Shown here one piece after another: positions 20,063 to 31,309 of a stretch of 64,000 nucleotides of DNA. The notes under the pieces were generated by a model, which worked only from the letters and a program-made list of their open reading frames with translations, did not search any database and had not been told where the DNA came from. This stretch comes from Sporosarcina sp. (GTDB lineage: Bacteria; Bacillota; Bacilli; Bacillales_A; Planococcaceae): positions 62,001 to 126,000 of the forward strand of contig JAPFCR010000027.1 of assembly GCA_026169375.1 (NCBI GenBank), in the 5' to 3' direction. The translations under genes were made by a program, and so were the position numbers. The number at the start of each line of letters is the position of its first letter. Position 1 is the stretch's first letter.

Positions 20063-22141
20063 ATGGCTAGAGAGTTCTCCTTAGAGAATACTCGTAACAT
20101 TGGAATCATGGCTCACATCGATGCTGGTAAAACAACAACGACTGAGCGAATCCTTTATTACACAGGTCGTATTCATAAGCTAGGTGAAACACACGAAGGT
20201 GCATCTCAAATGGACTGGATGGAGCAGGAGCAAGAGCGTGGTATTACAATCACGTCTGCAGCGACAACAGCAGAATGGAAAGGTCACCGCGTTAACATCA
20301 TCGATACACCAGGACACGTAGACTTCACAGTAGAAGTTGAGCGTTCATTACGTGTACTTGATGGTGCGGTAACGGTTCTAGATGCGCAATCAGGTGTTGA
20401 ACCACAAACTGAAACAGTATGGCGTCAAGCAACAAACTATGCTGTTCCACGTTTAGTATTCGTTAATAAGATGGACAAAATGGGTGCGGATTTCCACTAT
20501 GCAGTAGGAACAATTCGCGAACGTTTAGGTGCAAACGCACATCCAATCCAATTACCAATTGGTGCGGAAGATGAGTTCCATGCAATTATTGACTTAATTG
20601 ACATGCAAGCTACATTCTATGGTGATGACTTCGGAAATGATGTCGAAGTAAAAGACATTCCAGAAGAACACCTGGCTGAAGCTGAAAAATACCGTGAGAG
20701 TTTACTTGAAGCAGTAGTAGAATTCGATGAAGATCTCATGGAGAAGTACTTAGGTGGCGAAGAGTTAACAAAAGAAGAAATCAAAACAGCAATTCGTAAA
20801 GCAACTCTAGACGTAGAGTTCTATCCGGTTGTATGTGGAACAGCTTTCAAAAACAAAGGTGTTCAACTTGTACTCGACGCAGTCATCGATTACTTACCAG
20901 CTCCAACTGATGTAGAAGCAATTGCAGGTATTAACCCAGAAAACGAAGAAGAAACAACTCGTCCTTCAGACGACAATGGTCCATTCTCAGCACTTGCATT
21001 TAAAGTGATGACGGATCCGTATGTAGGTAAGTTAACATTCTTCCGTGTGTACTCAGGTACATTGAAATCTGGTTCATACGTACGTAACACTACGAAAGAG
21101 AAGCGTGAGCGTGTAGGACGTATCCTACAAATGCATGCTGACTCTCGTGAAGAAATTGGAGAAGTATACTCTGGAGATATCGCTGCTGCAGTTGGTTTAA
21201 GAGATACAGCAACTTGTGACACATTATGTAATGAAAAAGCACCTGTTATCTTAGAGTCAATGGAATTCCCAGAGCCAGTTATTTCCGTTGCAATTGAACC
21301 AAAAACAAAAGCTGACCAGAATAAAATGGGTGAAGCTCTTGCTAAGCTACAAGAAGAAGACCCGACATTCAAAGCTCACACAGATGATGAAACTGGCGAA
21401 GTAATTATCGCTGGTATGGGTGAGTTACACTTAGACGTTCTTGTTGACCGTCTACGTCGTGAGTTCAACGTTGAAGCAAATGTTGGAGCGCCACAAGTAT
21501 CTTACCGTGAAACATTCCGTCAATCTGCTGAGGTTGAAGGTAAGTTCATTCGTCAATCTGGTGGACGTGGACAATATGGTCACGTATGGGTTGAATTCTC
21601 TCCAAACGAAGAAGGAGCAGGATTCGAATTCATCGACAATGTCGTTGGTGGGGTAGTTCCACGAGAATATATCGGATCAGTTGAAGAAGGTATTCGCGAT
21701 TCGCTAGATAATGGTGTAATTGCAGGATATCCATTAATCGACGTAAAAGCTCGTTTATTCGATGGTTCTTACCACGATGTTGACTCTAACGAAATGGCGT
21801 TCAAAATCGCTGGTTCTATGGCATTGAAAAATGCTGCTTCAAAAGCAAGTCCAGTTCTTCTTGAGCCAATGATGAAAGTTGAAATCCAAATCCCTGAAGA
21901 ATACTTAGGAGATATTATGGGTGACGTAACTGCTCGTCGTGGACGTGTAGAAGGAATGGAAGCACGTGGTAACTCACAAGTTGTTAACGCAATGGTTCCA
22001 CTTGCAGAAATGTTTGGATACGCAACTTCATTACGTTCTAACACACAAGGACGTGGAGTGTTCGCAATGGCATTTGACCATTACGAAGAAGTTCCAAAAT
22101 CAATCGCTGAGGAAGTAATTAAAAAGAATTCAGCTGAATAA
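20063..22141 (+). CDS. fusA: Elongation factor G
   Basis: Translocase GTPase that moves tRNA-mRNA through the ribosome and works with RRF in recycling. 692 residues. G1 [15 protein letters not shown] (about 17-31), G3 DTPGHVDF (about 82-89), G4 NKMD (about 136-139). Domains II-V complete, ending with the usual acidic tail. ATG 20063 follows GGAAGGAG. Third gene of the str operon, 116 bases before tuf. Confidence 0.98.
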   Translation: MAREFSLENTRNIGIMAHIDAGKTTTTERILYYTGRIHKLGETHEGASQMDWMEQEQERGITITSAATTAEWKGHRVNIIDTPGHVDFTVEVERSLRVLDGAVTVLDAQSGVEPQTETVWRQATNYAVPRLVFVNKMDKMGADFHYAVGTIRERLGANAHPIQLPIGAEDEFHAIIDLIDMQATFYGDDFGNDVEVKDIPEEHLAEAEKYRESLLEAVVEFDEDLMEKYLGGEELTKEEIKTAIRKATLDVEFYPVVCGTAFKNKGVQLVLDAVIDYLPAPTDVEAIAGINPENEEETTRPSDDNGPFSALAFKVMTDPYVGKLTFFRVYSGTLKSGSYVRNTTKEKRERVGRILQMHADSREEIGEVYSGDIAAAVGLRDTATCDTLCNEKAPVILESMEFPEPVISVAIEPKTKADQNKMGEALAKLQEEDPTFKAHTDDETGEVIIAGMGELHLDVLVDRLRREFNVEANVGAPQVSYRETFRQSAEVEGKFIRQSGGRGQYGHVWVEFSPNEEGAGFEFIDNVVGGVVPREYIGSVEEGIRDSLDNGVIAGYPLIDVKARLFDGSYHDVDSNEMAFKIAGSMALKNAASKASPVLLEPMMKVEIQIPEEYLGDIMGDVTARRGRVEGMEARGNSQVVNAMVPLAEMFGYATSLRSNTQGRGVFAMAFDHYEEVPKSIAEEVIKKNSAE

Positions 22142-22257
22142 TTGTAATTTATATTTGTATCAAGTATAAATAAGTTATATGGTGAGGTGGTTGGAGTTCA
22201 TTCTCCAATCCCTATCAAAATAAAAATTTTTATATATTACTAAGGAGGCTTTCCAAA

Positions 22258-23445
22258 ATGGGTAAAGAAAAATTTGATCGTTCAAAAACACATGCGAACA
22301 TTGGAACAATCGGTCACGTTGACCATGGTAAAACAACACTTACAGCTGCAATTGCAACTGTTTTAGCGAAAAGACTAGGTGGGGACGCTCAATCTTATGA
22401 CCAGGTTGACAACGCACCAGAAGAAAGAGAACGTGGAATTACAATTAACACGTCTCACATCGAGTACGAAACTGAAAACCGTCACTATGCACACGTTGAC
22501 TGCCCAGGTCACGCGGACTACGTTAAGAACATGATTACTGGTGCAGCACAAATGGACGGAGCTATCCTAGTTGTTTCTGCAGCTGACGGCCCAATGCCAC
22601 AAACTCGTGAGCACATCCTACTTTCTAAAAACGTAGGTGTTCCATACCTAGTTGTATTCATGAACAAATGTGACATGGTTGATGACGAAGAGTTATTAGA
22701 GCTAGTTGAAATGGAAATCCGTGATCTTCTATCAGAGTATGACTTCCCAGGCGATGACATTCCAGTTATCCAAGGTTCTGCTCTAAAAGCACTTGAAGGC
22801 GACGAAGGTTACGAAGATAAAATTATGGAATTAATGGCTGCTGTTGACGAGTACATCCCAACACCACCACGTGATACTGAAAAACCATTCATGATGCCTG
22901 TTGAGGACGTATTCTCAATTACAGGTCGTGGTACAGTAGCAACAGGACGTGTTGAGCGTGGAGAAGTAACTGTTGGTGATACAGTTGACATTATCGGTAT
23001 CGTTGAAGATGCTAAATCTACAACTGTTACAGGAGTAGAAGTGTTCCGTAAGTTACTTGACTATGCACAAGCTGGTGACAACATCGGAGCACTTCTTCGT
23101 GGTGTAGACCGTGAAGATATCCAACGTGGACAAGTACTTGCTAAGCCAGGTACAATCGTTCCACACACTCGTTTCAAATCAGAAGTTTATGTTCTTTCAA
23201 AAGAAGAGGGTGGCCGTCATACGCCATTCTTCTCTAACTACCGTCCACAGTTCTACTTCCGTACAACGGACGTAACTGGTGTTATCGAACTTCCAGAAGG
23301 CGTAGAAATGGTTATGCCTGGAGATAACATTGAAATGACAATTGATTTAATCGCACCAATCGCACTTGAAGATGGTACACGTTTCTCTATCCGTGAGGGT
23401 GGACGTACTGTAGGTTCAGGTGTTGTAACTGCAATCGAAAAATAA
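22258..23445 (+). CDS. tuf: Elongation factor Tu
   Basis: Delivers aminoacyl-tRNA to the ribosome. 395 residues, GTPase motifs GHVDHGKTT (about 19-27), DCPGHADY (about 81-88) and NKCD (about 136-139), with domains II and III complete. Strong Shine-Dalgarno AAGGAGG. Strongly biased, AAC/GGT/CGT-rich codon use reflects very high expression. A GC-rich terminator follows at once, ending the str operon. Confidence 0.98.
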   Translation: MGKEKFDRSKTHANIGTIGHVDHGKTTLTAAIATVLAKRLGGDAQSYDQVDNAPEERERGITINTSHIEYETENRHYAHVDCPGHADYVKNMITGAAQMDGAILVVSAADGPMPQTREHILLSKNVGVPYLVVFMNKCDMVDDEELLELVEMEIRDLLSEYDFPGDDIPVIQGSALKALEGDEGYEDKIMELMAAVDEYIPTPPRDTEKPFMMPVEDVFSITGRGTVATGRVERGEVTVGDTVDIIGIVEDAKSTTVTGVEVFRKLLDYAQAGDNIGALLRGVDREDIQRGQVLAKPGTIVPHTRFKSEVYVLSKEEGGRHTPFFSNYRPQFYFRTTDVTGVIELPEGVEMVMPGDNIEMTIDLIAPIALEDGTRFSIREGGRTVGSGVVTAIEK

Positions 23446-23466
23446 TTTTATTTTTAAACTCCCATC

Positions 23467-23497
23467 GGCGCCGGTGGGAGTTTTTTGTTTAGGAATC
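23467..23497 (+). terminator. Terminator after tuf
   Basis: AACTCCCATCGG (23467-23478) pairs with CCGGTGGGAGTT (23481-23492), then T6. Confidence 0.92.
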
Positions 23498-23597
23498 TTT
23501 AACAGAGATATCACCGTCTTTGGCGATCAGAGGTTTGCAAGTAAGTATATAGTAAATAAATCTATGTATATAAGGTTTTCCAATAAATGTTTAAATG

Positions 23598-23639
23598 AAA
23601 AATGCGAAGATGTCTTTTATGTCTTTTCGCATTTTTTAA
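23598..23639 (+). terminator. Second terminator-like hairpin downstream of tuf
   Basis: AAAAATGCGAA (23598-23608) pairs with TTCGCATTTTT (23626-23636) around a 17-base loop. The stem is T-rich at its 3' side, so it can terminate. The rest of the 414-base gap before the transporter is AT-rich; a TTGACA-like -35 near 23776 lacks a clear -10 partner. Confidence 0.6.
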
Positions 23640-23859
23640 ATTGATTTTATTATGTGAAACACTTGGAAAATTTTCGGAAGGGATAGCATTCCTTAAGAGC
23701 TGTTGCGAAGAATAACTCTTTCGAATTTAAGTATACTTTATGACACTAATTTAATGATTGTTTTTCAACTTCTGTGTTGACAGCCCCTTCAGTATTTGCT
23801 AAATTAAGACCATGCTTCATCGCTTTAGTGTGGTGAAGTAAAGTTGGGGAGGTAATGAT

Positions 23860-25179
23860 ATGAATGCAGTCATATTAGCTGTTTTAATTATGTTACTCTT
23901 AAGTTTAGTAAGAGTAAATGTTGTGCTTGCACTCGTAATAGGAGCAATTACAGGTGGGCTTGTAGGTGGGCTTACTATGGAAGAGACGATTTCTTCATTT
24001 ACAGGTGGATTAGGCGAAGGAGCGACAATTGCACTTAGTTATGCGATGCTAGGTGGTTTTGCAGTAGCTATTTCTCGCACAGGGATCCCGCAGCTGTTAG
24101 TGAATGCAATGTTATATCTTATGAAAAAAGATGGTGAAACCAATCGGCAAGCTTTGGGAAAAGTGCTAGTAATATTAATTTTATTATTGATGGCTGTTTT
24201 CTCCCAAAACTTAATTCCGATCCATATTGCATTTATTCCTTTATTAGTTCCGCCAATTTTACATGTTTTAAACATACTGAAGATCGATAGAAGACTAATT
24301 GCTTGTGTATTAGCATTTGGATTAATTGCACCATATGTGTTACTGCCTTATGGCTTTGGGTTTATATTTCAAGAGGTTATCGCAACGCAAATGGCAGCAG
24401 CTGGATTGCCGATTGATATGGCGTTAATTCCAAAGGCGATGGCTATACCTGTTTTAGGATTATTTGTAGGTCTCTTAATCGCAGTCTTCATTTCTTATCG
24501 AAAGGCGAGAGATTATAAAGATGAAGAATTGACAGGGGCAACGGATGCTGTAGAAGTGAAGACGAGAAATATTATATTTACGATTCTTGCATTGATTGGA
24601 ACGTTAGCAGTACAAATTCCAACACAATCAATGATTGCAGGTGCTGTAACAGGAATTGTTATTTTATATATAACAGGTGCGTTGAAGTGGACTGAGGCGG
24701 ATGATTTATTAAATGAAGGTATGCAAATGATGGCGTTTGTCGGTTTTGTTATGATTTCAGCTAATGGATTTGCAGCAGTGCTACAAGAAACAGGACATAT
24801 TTTAACATTAGTGGAAAGTACAAGTGATATATTAGGTGATAATAAAGGAGTTGCTGCTTTCTTAATGCTTTTAGTCGGTCTGGTTGTTACGATGGGAATC
24901 GGTTCTTCGTTTGCAACCATCCCGATTATTGCTTCGATATTCGTCCCAATGAGTCTTGCTTTTGGTTTTGGGTCAATGGCGACAATTGCGTTAATTGGAA
25001 CAGCAGGCGCTTTGGGTGATGCGGGCTCACCAGCCTCCGACTCTACACTTGGACCAACCGCGGGATTGAGTGTGGATGGGCAGCATAATCATATTTGGGA
25101 TACATGTGTCCCGACATTCATTCACTTTAATATTCCACTCATAATCTTTGGTTGGTTTACAGTTATGTTATTTGGTTAA
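23860..25179 (+). CDS. YuiF-like Na+/H+ antiporter-family transporter
   Basis: Integral membrane protein of the Na+/H+ antiporter (NhaC-like) superfamily, close in character to B. subtilis YuiF, proposed as an amino acid transporter. 439 residues, about 11-12 hydrophobic spans. N-terminal family segment LVRVNVVLALVIGAITGGLV at about 16-35 and the discontinuous-helix motif GALGDAGSPASDSTLGPTAG near residue 385. Shine-Dalgarno GGGGAGG. It lies between tuf and rpsJ, where B. subtilis has an unrelated gene, so it is a lineage-specific insertion with its own expression. Substrate cannot be told. Confidence 0.8.
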   Translation: MNAVILAVLIMLLLSLVRVNVVLALVIGAITGGLVGGLTMEETISSFTGGLGEGATIALSYAMLGGFAVAISRTGIPQLLVNAMLYLMKKDGETNRQALGKVLVILILLLMAVFSQNLIPIHIAFIPLLVPPILHVLNILKIDRRLIACVLAFGLIAPYVLLPYGFGFIFQEVIATQMAAAGLPIDMALIPKAMAIPVLGLFVGLLIAVFISYRKARDYKDEELTGATDAVEVKTRNIIFTILALIGTLAVQIPTQSMIAGAVTGIVILYITGALKWTEADDLLNEGMQMMAFVGFVMISANGFAAVLQETGHILTLVESTSDILGDNKGVAAFLMLLVGLVVTMGIGSSFATIPIIASIFVPMSLAFGFGSMATIALIGTAGALGDAGSPASDSTLGPTAGLSVDGQHNHIWDTCVPTFIHFNIPLIIFGWFTVMLFG

Positions 25180-25264
25180 AAAAGAAAGTTTAGATTATTT
25201 GTCTATCTGTTGCATATTAACAAGATAATGCTTATAATAAGTAAAGCATTCAGGGAGAATTCAA

Positions 25265-25300
25265 AAGAATTTCGCTAAAGGCTTGCGGAATTCTTTTTGA
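25265..25300 (+). terminator. Terminator overlapping the S10 promoter
   Basis: AAGAATTTCGC (25265-25275) pairs with GCGGAATTCTT (25285-25295), then TTTTG. Its 3' arm contains the -35 hexamer of the S10 promoter. Confidence 0.8.
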
Positions 25301-25311
25301 TTGTGTATAAT
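25283..25311 (+). promoter_or_regulatory. Sigma-A promoter of the S10 operon
   Basis: TTGCGG at 25283-25288, exactly 17 bases, consensus TATAAT at 25306-25311. Transcription from about 25318 leaves a leader of about 120 bases before rpsJ. Confidence 0.85.
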
Positions 25312-25339
25312 AATGAGTGTTGCGTTTTTGACTGCGATG

Positions 25340-25425
25340 AAGCGAGAGGTTGCCGACACACCCGGCCGCTTTGCCATGGCGGGTATGTGGGAAATTTTCG
25401 TGGAGAATGTCTATTAATTAGGCGA
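25340..25425 (+). promoter_or_regulatory. S10 operon leader RNA
   Basis: The leader contains a GC-rich hairpin, ACACACCCG (25356-25364) with CGGGTATGT (25380-25388), flanked by AGCGAGAGGTTGCCG and by GGGAAATTTTCGTGGAG, segments unusually GC-rich and conserved-looking for an intergenic region here. No terminator follows. Function inferred only: translational or elongation control of the superoperon. Confidence 0.55.
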
Positions 25426-25440
25426 AAGGGAGGGAAAGTA

Positions 25441-25749
25441 ATGGCAAAACAAAAAATTCGTATTCGTTTAAAAGCATATGATCATAGCGTTCTAGATCAA
25501 TCTGCTGAGAAAATCGTAGAAACTGCAAAGCGTTCGGGTGCAGGTGTATCAGGCCCGATTCCGTTACCGACTGAAAGGTCTGTATATACAGTGCTTCGTT
25601 CGGTTCACGTAAACAAAGATTCACGTGAGCAGTTTGAAATGCGTACTCATAAACGCTTGATTGATATCGTTAAGCCGACACCGAAAACTGTCGATGCATT
25701 AATGAAACTTGATTTACCATCAGGCGTAGACATTGAAATTAAGTTATAA
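25441..25749 (+). CDS. rpsJ: Ribosomal protein S10
   Basis: Small-subunit protein also known as NusE, a partner of NusB/NusG in antitermination. 102 residues from ATG 25441 (GGAGGGAAAGTA before it); the longer frame from 25297 would begin inside the promoter region. N-terminus [20 protein letters not shown] and the segment [20 protein letters not shown] are canonical. First gene of a 28-gene same-strand run down to rplQ. Confidence 0.98.
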   Translation: MAKQKIRIRLKAYDHSVLDQSAEKIVETAKRSGAGVSGPIPLPTERSVYTVLRSVHVNKDSREQFEMRTHKRLIDIVKPTPKTVDALMKLDLPSGVDIEIKL

Positions 25750-25789
25750 TCTAATAGAAATTCAAACAATATTACAGGAGGTGTGACAA

Positions 25790-26419
25790 ATGGCCAAAGG
25801 AATCTTAGGAAAAAAAGTCGGCATGACGCAAATCTTTGCTGAAAATGGCGACCTTATCCCAGTAACAGTAATCGAAGCTACTCCAAACGTTGTTTTACAA
25901 AAGAAAACAGCCGAAACAGATGGCTACGATTCAATTCAATTAGGATTTGATGATAAACGTGAAAAGCTTGCAAACAACCCTGAAAAAGGACATGTTGCAA
26001 AAGCTGAAACTGCACCTAAGCGCTTCATCCGTGAATTCCGCGGGTTGGACGTTAATGCACACGAAGTTGGTCAGGAAGTCAAAGTCGATACATTTGCAGA
26101 AGGCGATGTGGTTGACGTTACAGGAGTTACAAAAGGTAAAGGGTTCCAAGGTGTTATTAAACGCCACGGATTCAAAATTGGATTTATGAGTCATGGATCT
26201 CGTTTCCACCGCTCACCAGGTTCAATTGGTTCTGTTGACGGTTCACGCGTATTCAAAGGAAAGAAACTTCCAGGACGCATGGGTAACAAAACAGTGACTA
26301 TCCAAAACCTTGAAATTGTAAAAGTTGACGCAGAGCGTAACTTATTACTTGTTAAAGGTAATGTTCCAGGTGCACGTAAATCACTTGTAACAGTGAACAG
26401 TGCAATCAAAGGAAACTAA
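25790..26419 (+). CDS. rplC: Ribosomal protein L3
   Basis: Early-assembly 50S protein reaching the peptidyl-transferase centre. 209 residues, N-terminus [20 protein letters not shown]. The conserved loop [20 protein letters not shown] (about 127-146) and the C-terminal [15 protein letters not shown] are present. Strong Shine-Dalgarno AGGAGGTGTG; 40 bases after rpsJ. Confidence 0.98.
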   Translation: MAKGILGKKVGMTQIFAENGDLIPVTVIEATPNVVLQKKTAETDGYDSIQLGFDDKREKLANNPEKGHVAKAETAPKRFIREFRGLDVNAHEVGQEVKVDTFAEGDVVDVTGVTKGKGFQGVIKRHGFKIGFMSHGSRFHRSPGSIGSVDGSRVFKGKKLPGRMGNKTVTIQNLEIVKVDAERNLLLVKGNVPGARKSLVTVNSAIKGN

Positions 26420-26444
26420 TCATTAACGGAAGGAGGAAAAAAGA

Positions 26445-27068
26445 ATGACTAAAGTATCGGTACTAAATCAAACAGGTTCTTCAGTCGGTGATATCGAGTT
26501 AAACGAAGCAGTTTTCGGTATTGAGCCAAATGAAGCAGTATTGTTTGAAGCCGTGGTTCAGCAACGTGCATCTTTACGTCAAGGAAACCACAAAGTAAAA
26601 AACCGTTCAGAAGTTGCTGGCGGTGGACGCAAGCCATGGCGTCAAAAAGGTACGGGACGTGCTCGTCACGGGTCAATCCGTTCACCACAATGGCGTGGAG
26701 GCGGTGTTGTGTTCGGTCCAACTCCGAGAAGCTATGCTTACAAACTTCCAAGAAAGGTTCGTAGACTAGCTTTATTATCAGGACTATCTACGAAAGTACG
26801 TGAGGAGAACTTAATCGTTCTAGATGAACTTAAGTTTGATGCACCAAAAACAAAAGAGTTCACTCAATTGTTATCAGCACTTTCGATTGATGGAAAGGCA
26901 TTGTTTGTCACTGCTGACTTAGATGAAACAGTAGCATTATCTGCTCGTAACATCCAAGGTGTAAGTGTCATCACTGCAGAAAGTCTAAGCGTTTTAGATC
27001 TTGCTGGACATGATAAGCTTGTTATGACAAAATCAGCAGTAGAAAAAGTAGAGGAGGTGCTTGGTTAA
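26445..27068 (+). CDS. rplD: Ribosomal protein L4
   Basis: 50S protein lining the exit tunnel; in E. coli it represses the S10 operon, but the leader signals differ here. 207 residues. The extended tunnel loop [20 protein letters not shown] (about 64-83) that contacts macrolides is of the common susceptible type. Its last base overlaps the rplW start (TTAATGG junction). Confidence 0.98.
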   Translation: MTKVSVLNQTGSSVGDIELNEAVFGIEPNEAVLFEAVVQQRASLRQGNHKVKNRSEVAGGGRKPWRQKGTGRARHGSIRSPQWRGGGVVFGPTPRSYAYKLPRKVRRLALLSGLSTKVREENLIVLDELKFDAPKTKEFTQLLSALSIDGKALFVTADLDETVALSARNIQGVSVITAESLSVLDLAGHDKLVMTKSAVEKVEEVLG

Positions 27069-27352
27069 TGGAAGCACGTGAAATTTTAAAACGTCCGGTC
27101 ATTACCGAGCGTTCTTCTGAGCAAATGGATTTAAATAAATACACATTCGAAGTTGATACACGCGCGAATAAAACACAAATTAAAGACGCTGTTGAAGAAG
27201 TTTTCGATGTGACAGTAGAAAAAGTTAACGTTTTAAATTACAAAGGAAAGTTCAAGCGTATGGGAAGACATGCTGGTTACACAAACAAGCGCCGTAAAGC
27301 AATTGTTACACTAGCGGCTGACTCAAACGATATCGAACTTTTTGAAGTCTAA
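27068..27352 (+). CDS. rplW: Ribosomal protein L23
   Basis: Docking site for trigger factor and SRP at the tunnel exit. 94 residues, begins [20 protein letters not shown], with [21 protein letters not shown] near the C-terminus. Start overlaps the rplD stop by one base, with GAGGAGGTG inside rplD as ribosome-binding site. Confidence 0.97.
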   Translation: MEAREILKRPVITERSSEQMDLNKYTFEVDTRANKTQIKDAVEEVFDVTVEKVNVLNYKGKFKRMGRHAGYTNKRRKAIVTLAADSNDIELFEV

Positions 27353-27396
27353 AAGTAAAGATTAAGCTACATGCAATATTATAAGGAGGGACAAAA

Positions 27397-28227
27397 ATGG
27401 CGATTAAACATTTCAAACCTACTTCTAACGGACGTCGTAATATGACTTCATTAGACTTTTCGGAAATCACAACAGATAAACCGGAAAAGTCATTATTGAA
27501 GCCATTATCACGTAAAGGCGGACGTAACAATACAGGTAGGACAACAGTTCGTCACCAAGCGGGCGGACACAAACGCCAATACCGTGTCATCGATTTCCAA
27601 CGTCGGAAAGATGACATTCCAGGACGCGTTGCTACGATCGAATATGATCCAAACCGTTCTGCAAACATCGCATTAATTCATTATGCAGATGGAGAGAAAA
27701 GATACATTCTTGCTCCGAAGGGTCTAAAAGTCGACATGACAATCTTGTCAGGTACAGATGTAGATGCTCGAGTAGGAAACGCATTACCACTTGAAAATAT
27801 TCCAATGGGTTCTACAATTCACAACGTTGAATTAAAACCAGGAAAAGGTGGACAACTCGTTCGTTCAGCTGGTGCGTCAGCTCAAGTACTTGGACGTGAA
27901 GGAAAGTACGTTTTAGTACGTCTTCAGTCTGGTGAAGTACGAATGATTTTAGCTACTTGCCGTGCAACAATCGGTCAAGTTGGTAACGAACAACATGAAC
28001 TTATTAATATCGGTAAAGCGGGTCGTTCACGCTGGCTAGGTAAACGTCCAGCAGTACGCGGATCTGCTATGAACCCGAACGATCACCCACACGGCGGGGG
28101 AGAAGGACGTACTGGAATCGGAATGCCTTCACCACTTACACCATGGGGCAAACCAACACTTGGTTACAAGACACGCAAGAGATCGAACAAGTCGGATAAA
28201 TACATCGTTCGTCGTCGTAAAAAATAA
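27397..28227 (+). CDS. rplB: Ribosomal protein L2
   Basis: Core 50S protein required for subunit association and peptidyl transfer. 276 residues. [21 protein letters not shown]-terminus; the conserved C-terminal loop [20 protein letters not shown] with its functionally important His is at about 222-241. Standard spacing (44 bases) after rplW. Confidence 0.98.
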   Translation: MAIKHFKPTSNGRRNMTSLDFSEITTDKPEKSLLKPLSRKGGRNNTGRTTVRHQAGGHKRQYRVIDFQRRKDDIPGRVATIEYDPNRSANIALIHYADGEKRYILAPKGLKVDMTILSGTDVDARVGNALPLENIPMGSTIHNVELKPGKGGQLVRSAGASAQVLGREGKYVLVRLQSGEVRMILATCRATIGQVGNEQHELINIGKAGRSRWLGKRPAVRGSAMNPNDHPHGGGEGRTGIGMPSPLTPWGKPTLGYKTRKRSNKSDKYIVRRRKK

Positions 28228-28287
28228 ATCATACGCACTGCGGTTCAATAATTGGACCGTAGTACAAATAGGGAGGGAGGTTCTAGT

Positions 28288-28566
28288 ATGGGCCGCAGCT
28301 TGAAGAAAGGACCTTTTGTAGATAGTCATCTAATGAAAAAAGTAGATGCACAAAAAGGGTCAGAAAGAAAACAAGTTATTAAAACTTGGTCACGACGTTC
28401 CACAATCTTCCCATCATTCATTGGTCACACGATTGCTATTTATGATGGACGCAAACATGTACCTGTCTATATCACAGAAGACATGGTTGGTCATAAGTTA
28501 GGTGAGTTTGCACCTTCACGTACATTTAGAAAACACGGTAGCGACGACCAAAAAACTAGTCGCTAA
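28288..28566 (+). CDS. rpsS: Ribosomal protein S19
   Basis: Head protein of the 30S subunit that contacts S13 and tRNA. 92 residues from ATG 28288, after GGGAGGGAGG; the frame upstream to 28252 has no ribosome-binding site. [20 protein letters not shown] and [14 protein letters not shown] are the family signatures. Confidence 0.98.
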   Translation: MGRSLKKGPFVDSHLMKKVDAQKGSERKQVIKTWSRRSTIFPSFIGHTIAIYDGRKHVPVYITEDMVGHKLGEFAPSRTFRKHGSDDQKTSR

Positions 28567-28585
28567 TTGAGAGGAGGTTATTCTG

Positions 28586-28930
28586 ATGCAACAAGCAAAA
28601 GCTACTGCCAGCACAGTCCGTATTGCTCCTCGCAAAGTCCGTTTAGTCGTTGATCTTATCCGAGGGAAGAAAATCGGTGAAGCTGTAGCAACTCTACGTC
28701 TGACGCCAAGAGGGGCATCACCAGTTGTAGAAAAAGTATTACAATCAGCAATTGCAAATGCTGAACATAACTATGAAATGGATGTCGAAAACCTAATTGT
28801 TAGCGAAGTATACGTTAACGAAGGGCCGACAATGAAACGTTTCCGCCCACGTGCACAAGGGCGTGCAAGTGCGATTAACAAACGTACAAGTCACATCACT
28901 GTCGTGGTAGCAGAAAAGAAGGAGGGATAA
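28586..28930 (+). CDS. rplV: Ribosomal protein L22
   Basis: 50S protein whose beta-hairpin narrows the exit tunnel. 114 residues. N-terminal [20 protein letters not shown]; the tunnel hairpin [20 protein letters not shown] (about 82-101) is of common length with no macrolide-resistance-type insertion. Shine-Dalgarno GAGAGGAGG; four bases before rpsC. Confidence 0.98.
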   Translation: MQQAKATASTVRIAPRKVRLVVDLIRGKKIGEAVATLRLTPRGASPVVEKVLQSAIANAEHNYEMDVENLIVSEVYVNEGPTMKRFRPRAQGRASAINKRTSHITVVVAEKKEG

Positions 28931-28933
28931 TTC

Positions 28934-29590
28934 ATGGGTCAGAAAATTAATCCTAACGGTTTACGAGTGGGTATCATTCGTGACTGGGAATCGAAATGGT
29001 ACGCGGAAAAAGACTATGCAACACTTTTGCATGAAGACTTAAGAATCCGTGAATTTATCGATAAGCATTTAATTGATGCATCTGTATCAAAAGTGGAAAT
29101 TGAGCGTGCTGCAAAGCGTGTTAACATTTCTATTCACACTGCTAAACCTGGAATGGTCATTGGTAAAGGTGGATCTGAAGTAGAGATTCTCCGTAAAAAG
29201 CTAAATGAACTTACAGGCAAGCGTGTACACATCAATATCATTGAAGTTAAACGTGCTGACTTAGACGCGAAATTAGTCGCTGAAAACATTGCACGTCAAT
29301 TAGAAGGACGTGTTTCATTCCGTCGTGTCCAAAAGCAATCAATTCAACGTACAATGCGTGCTGGAGCGAAAGGAATTAAAACACTAGTATCTGGACGCTT
29401 AGGCGGTGCGGACATCGCTCGTGCAGAAGGTTATAACGAAGGATCTGTTCCACTTCATACTTTACGTGCAGATATTGATTATGCACATGCAGAAGCTGAC
29501 ACAACATTTGGTAAGCTTGGTGTAAAGGTATGGATTTACAAAGGAGAAGTTCTTCCAACGAAAAAGAACTCTGAGGAAGGAGGCAACTAA
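28934..29590 (+). CDS. rpsC: Ribosomal protein S3
   Basis: 30S protein at the mRNA entry site with helicase function. 218 residues. Contains the KH domain with [18 protein letters not shown] (about 74-91) and the C-terminal domain [19 protein letters not shown]. Shine-Dalgarno GGAGGGATAA inside the rplV end. Ends one base before rplP. Confidence 0.98.
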   Translation: MGQKINPNGLRVGIIRDWESKWYAEKDYATLLHEDLRIREFIDKHLIDASVSKVEIERAAKRVNISIHTAKPGMVIGKGGSEVEILRKKLNELTGKRVHINIIEVKRADLDAKLVAENIARQLEGRVSFRRVQKQSIQRTMRAGAKGIKTLVSGRLGGADIARAEGYNEGSVPLHTLRADIDYAHAEADTTFGKLGVKVWIYKGEVLPTKKNSEEGGN

Positions 29591-29591
29591 T

Positions 29592-30026
29592 ATGTTAATG
29601 CCAAAACGTGTGAAATATCGTAACGTATTCCGTGGTAACCTACGTGGTAAAACAAAAGGTGGTGCTACAGTTGAATTTGGAGAGTACGGTCTTCAAGCAA
29701 CTGAAGCTGGTTGGGTTACAAGCCGCCAAATCGAAGCATCACGTATCGCAATGACACGTTATATGAAACGTGGAGGTAAAGTGTGGATTAACATTTTCCC
29801 TCATAAACCATATACAAAGAAGCCTCTTGAGGTTCGTATGGGTGCCGGTAAAGGTGCTGTAGAAGGTTGGGCAGCAGTTGTCAAACCTGGTCGTGTAATG
29901 TTTGAAATCGCAGGTGTTGAAGAAGAGGTTGCTCGTGAAGCACTTCGTCTTGCATCTCACAAGCTTCCTGTTAAAAGTAAGTTTGTAAAACGTGAAGAAA
30001 TTGGTGGTGAATCTAATGAAAGCTAA
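29592..30026 (+). CDS. rplP: Ribosomal protein L16
   Basis: 50S protein at the A-site tRNA corridor. 144 residues, starting [15 protein letters not shown] with ATG 29592 (AGGAGGC before it). [19 protein letters not shown] region reads [19 protein letters not shown] here; C-terminal [19 protein letters not shown] is identical in style to B. subtilis. Overlaps the rpmC start by 11 bases. Confidence 0.98.
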   Translation: MLMPKRVKYRNVFRGNLRGKTKGGATVEFGEYGLQATEAGWVTSRQIEASRIAMTRYMKRGGKVWINIFPHKPYTKKPLEVRMGAGKGAVEGWAAVVKPGRVMFEIAGVEEEVAREALRLASHKLPVKSKFVKREEIGGESNES

Positions 30027-30216
30027 AGAAATTCGTGAGTTAACGACTGCAGAAATAGAGCAAGAAGTAAAATCACTGAAAGAAGAGCTTTTCAACCTTC
30101 GCTTCCAATTGGCGACGGGTCAATTAGAAAACACAGCACGTATTGGTCTTGTGCGTAAGTCGATCGCACGCATGAAAACTGTAATACGTCAAAGAGAAAT
30201 CAGTGCCAATAACTGA
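30016..30216 (+). CDS. rpmC: Ribosomal protein L29
   Basis: Small helical 50S protein at the tunnel exit. 66 residues from ATG 30016, the usual length ([18 protein letters not shown] start). The in-frame GTG at 29992 lies deep in rplP and is rejected. Shine-Dalgarno GGTGGTGAA lies within rplP, so translation is coupled. [18 protein letters not shown] is the family core. Confidence 0.97.
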   Translation: MKAKEIRELTTAEIEQEVKSLKEELFNLRFQLATGQLENTARIGLVRKSIARMKTVIRQREISANN

Positions 30217-30233
30217 TGAAGGAGGTCCAATTC

Positions 30234-30497
30234 ATGACTGAGCGTAACCAACGTAAAGCATATACAGGACGTGTTGTATCAGATAAAAGTGATAAGACAA
30301 TTACTGTAATGGTTGAAACGTATAAAATGCACACTTTATACGGAAAACGTGTAAAGTATTCAAAGAAATATCAAGTCCACGATGAATTGAACGAAGCTAA
30401 AATGGGCGACACAGTCCGTATTATGGAAACTCGTCCGGTTTCTAAATCAAAACGCTTCCGTCTCGTTGAAATTGTGGAAAAAGCAATTGTTATTTAA
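30234..30497 (+). CDS. rpsQ: Ribosomal protein S17
   Basis: Primary 16S-binding OB-fold protein. 87 residues from ATG 30234, seven bases after [28 protein letters not shown] start and [20 protein letters not shown] signature near the C-terminus. The in-frame ATG at 30216 precedes the Shine-Dalgarno and is not used. Confidence 0.97.
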   Translation: MTERNQRKAYTGRVVSDKSDKTITVMVETYKMHTLYGKRVKYSKKYQVHDELNEAKMGDTVRIMETRPVSKSKRFRLVEIVEKAIVI

Positions 30498-30537
30498 TTA
30501 CAATTCGGATAATTAAATCCGAGAGGAGGTAGCCTAA

Positions 30538-30906
30538 ATGATTCAACAAGAAACCCGTATGAAGGTCGCCGATAACTCAGGTGCCCGTGAAGTATTAACA
30601 ATTAAAGTACTAGGTGGAACAGGTCGTAAAACTGCAAACATTGGTGATGTAGTAGTCTGTTCGGTGCAAAGAGCAACACCTGGAGGCGTTGTTAAGAAGG
30701 GTGAAGTCGTAAAAGCAGTAATTGTCCGCACAAAGAGCGGAGTTCGTCGTAATGACGGAACATATATCACATTCGATGAGAACGCATGCGTTATCATCAG
30801 AGATGATAAGAGCCCAAGAGGAACACGTATTTTTGGACCTGTTGCACGTGAGCTACGTGACAACAATTTCATGAGAATCATTTCTCTTGCTCCAGAAGTA
30901 CTCTAA
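30538..30906 (+). CDS. rplN: Ribosomal protein L14
   Basis: 50S protein at the subunit interface, partner of RsfS. 122 residues, start [20 protein letters not shown] after GAGAGGAGGTAG. The conserved block [20 protein letters not shown] (about 84-103) is complete. Confidence 0.98.
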   Translation: MIQQETRMKVADNSGAREVLTIKVLGGTGRKTANIGDVVVCSVQRATPGGVVKKGEVVKAVIVRTKSGVRRNDGTYITFDENACVIIRDDKSPRGTRIFGPVARELRDNNFMRIISLAPEVL

Positions 30907-30938
30907 TTTAACAGTTCCAAACAAGGAGGTGCGATACA

Positions 30939-31309
30939 ATGCATGTTAAAAAAGGCGATAAAGTAAAAGTAATTTCGGGTAAAGATAAAGGCAAAGATGG
31001 CGTTATCTTAGCAGGTTTCCCGGGTAAAGATCGCGTGCTTGTTGAAGGTGTTAACATCGTCAAAAAACATACGAAGCCTAACCAGGAAAACCCTCAAGGT
31101 GGAATCGTAAGCGTAGAAGCGCCAATTCACGTTTCTAACGTTATGCTGATCGACCCGAAATCAGGTGAACCTACACGCGTAGGATATAAACTCGAAGAGA
31201 AAGTAATCGACGGTGAAAATTACCGCGTTAAATATCGTGTTGCGAAAAAATCTGGTGAGATTATTGATCAGGTGAACAAAAAGAAAGTTGAGAAAGGAGG
31301 TTCTTCGGA

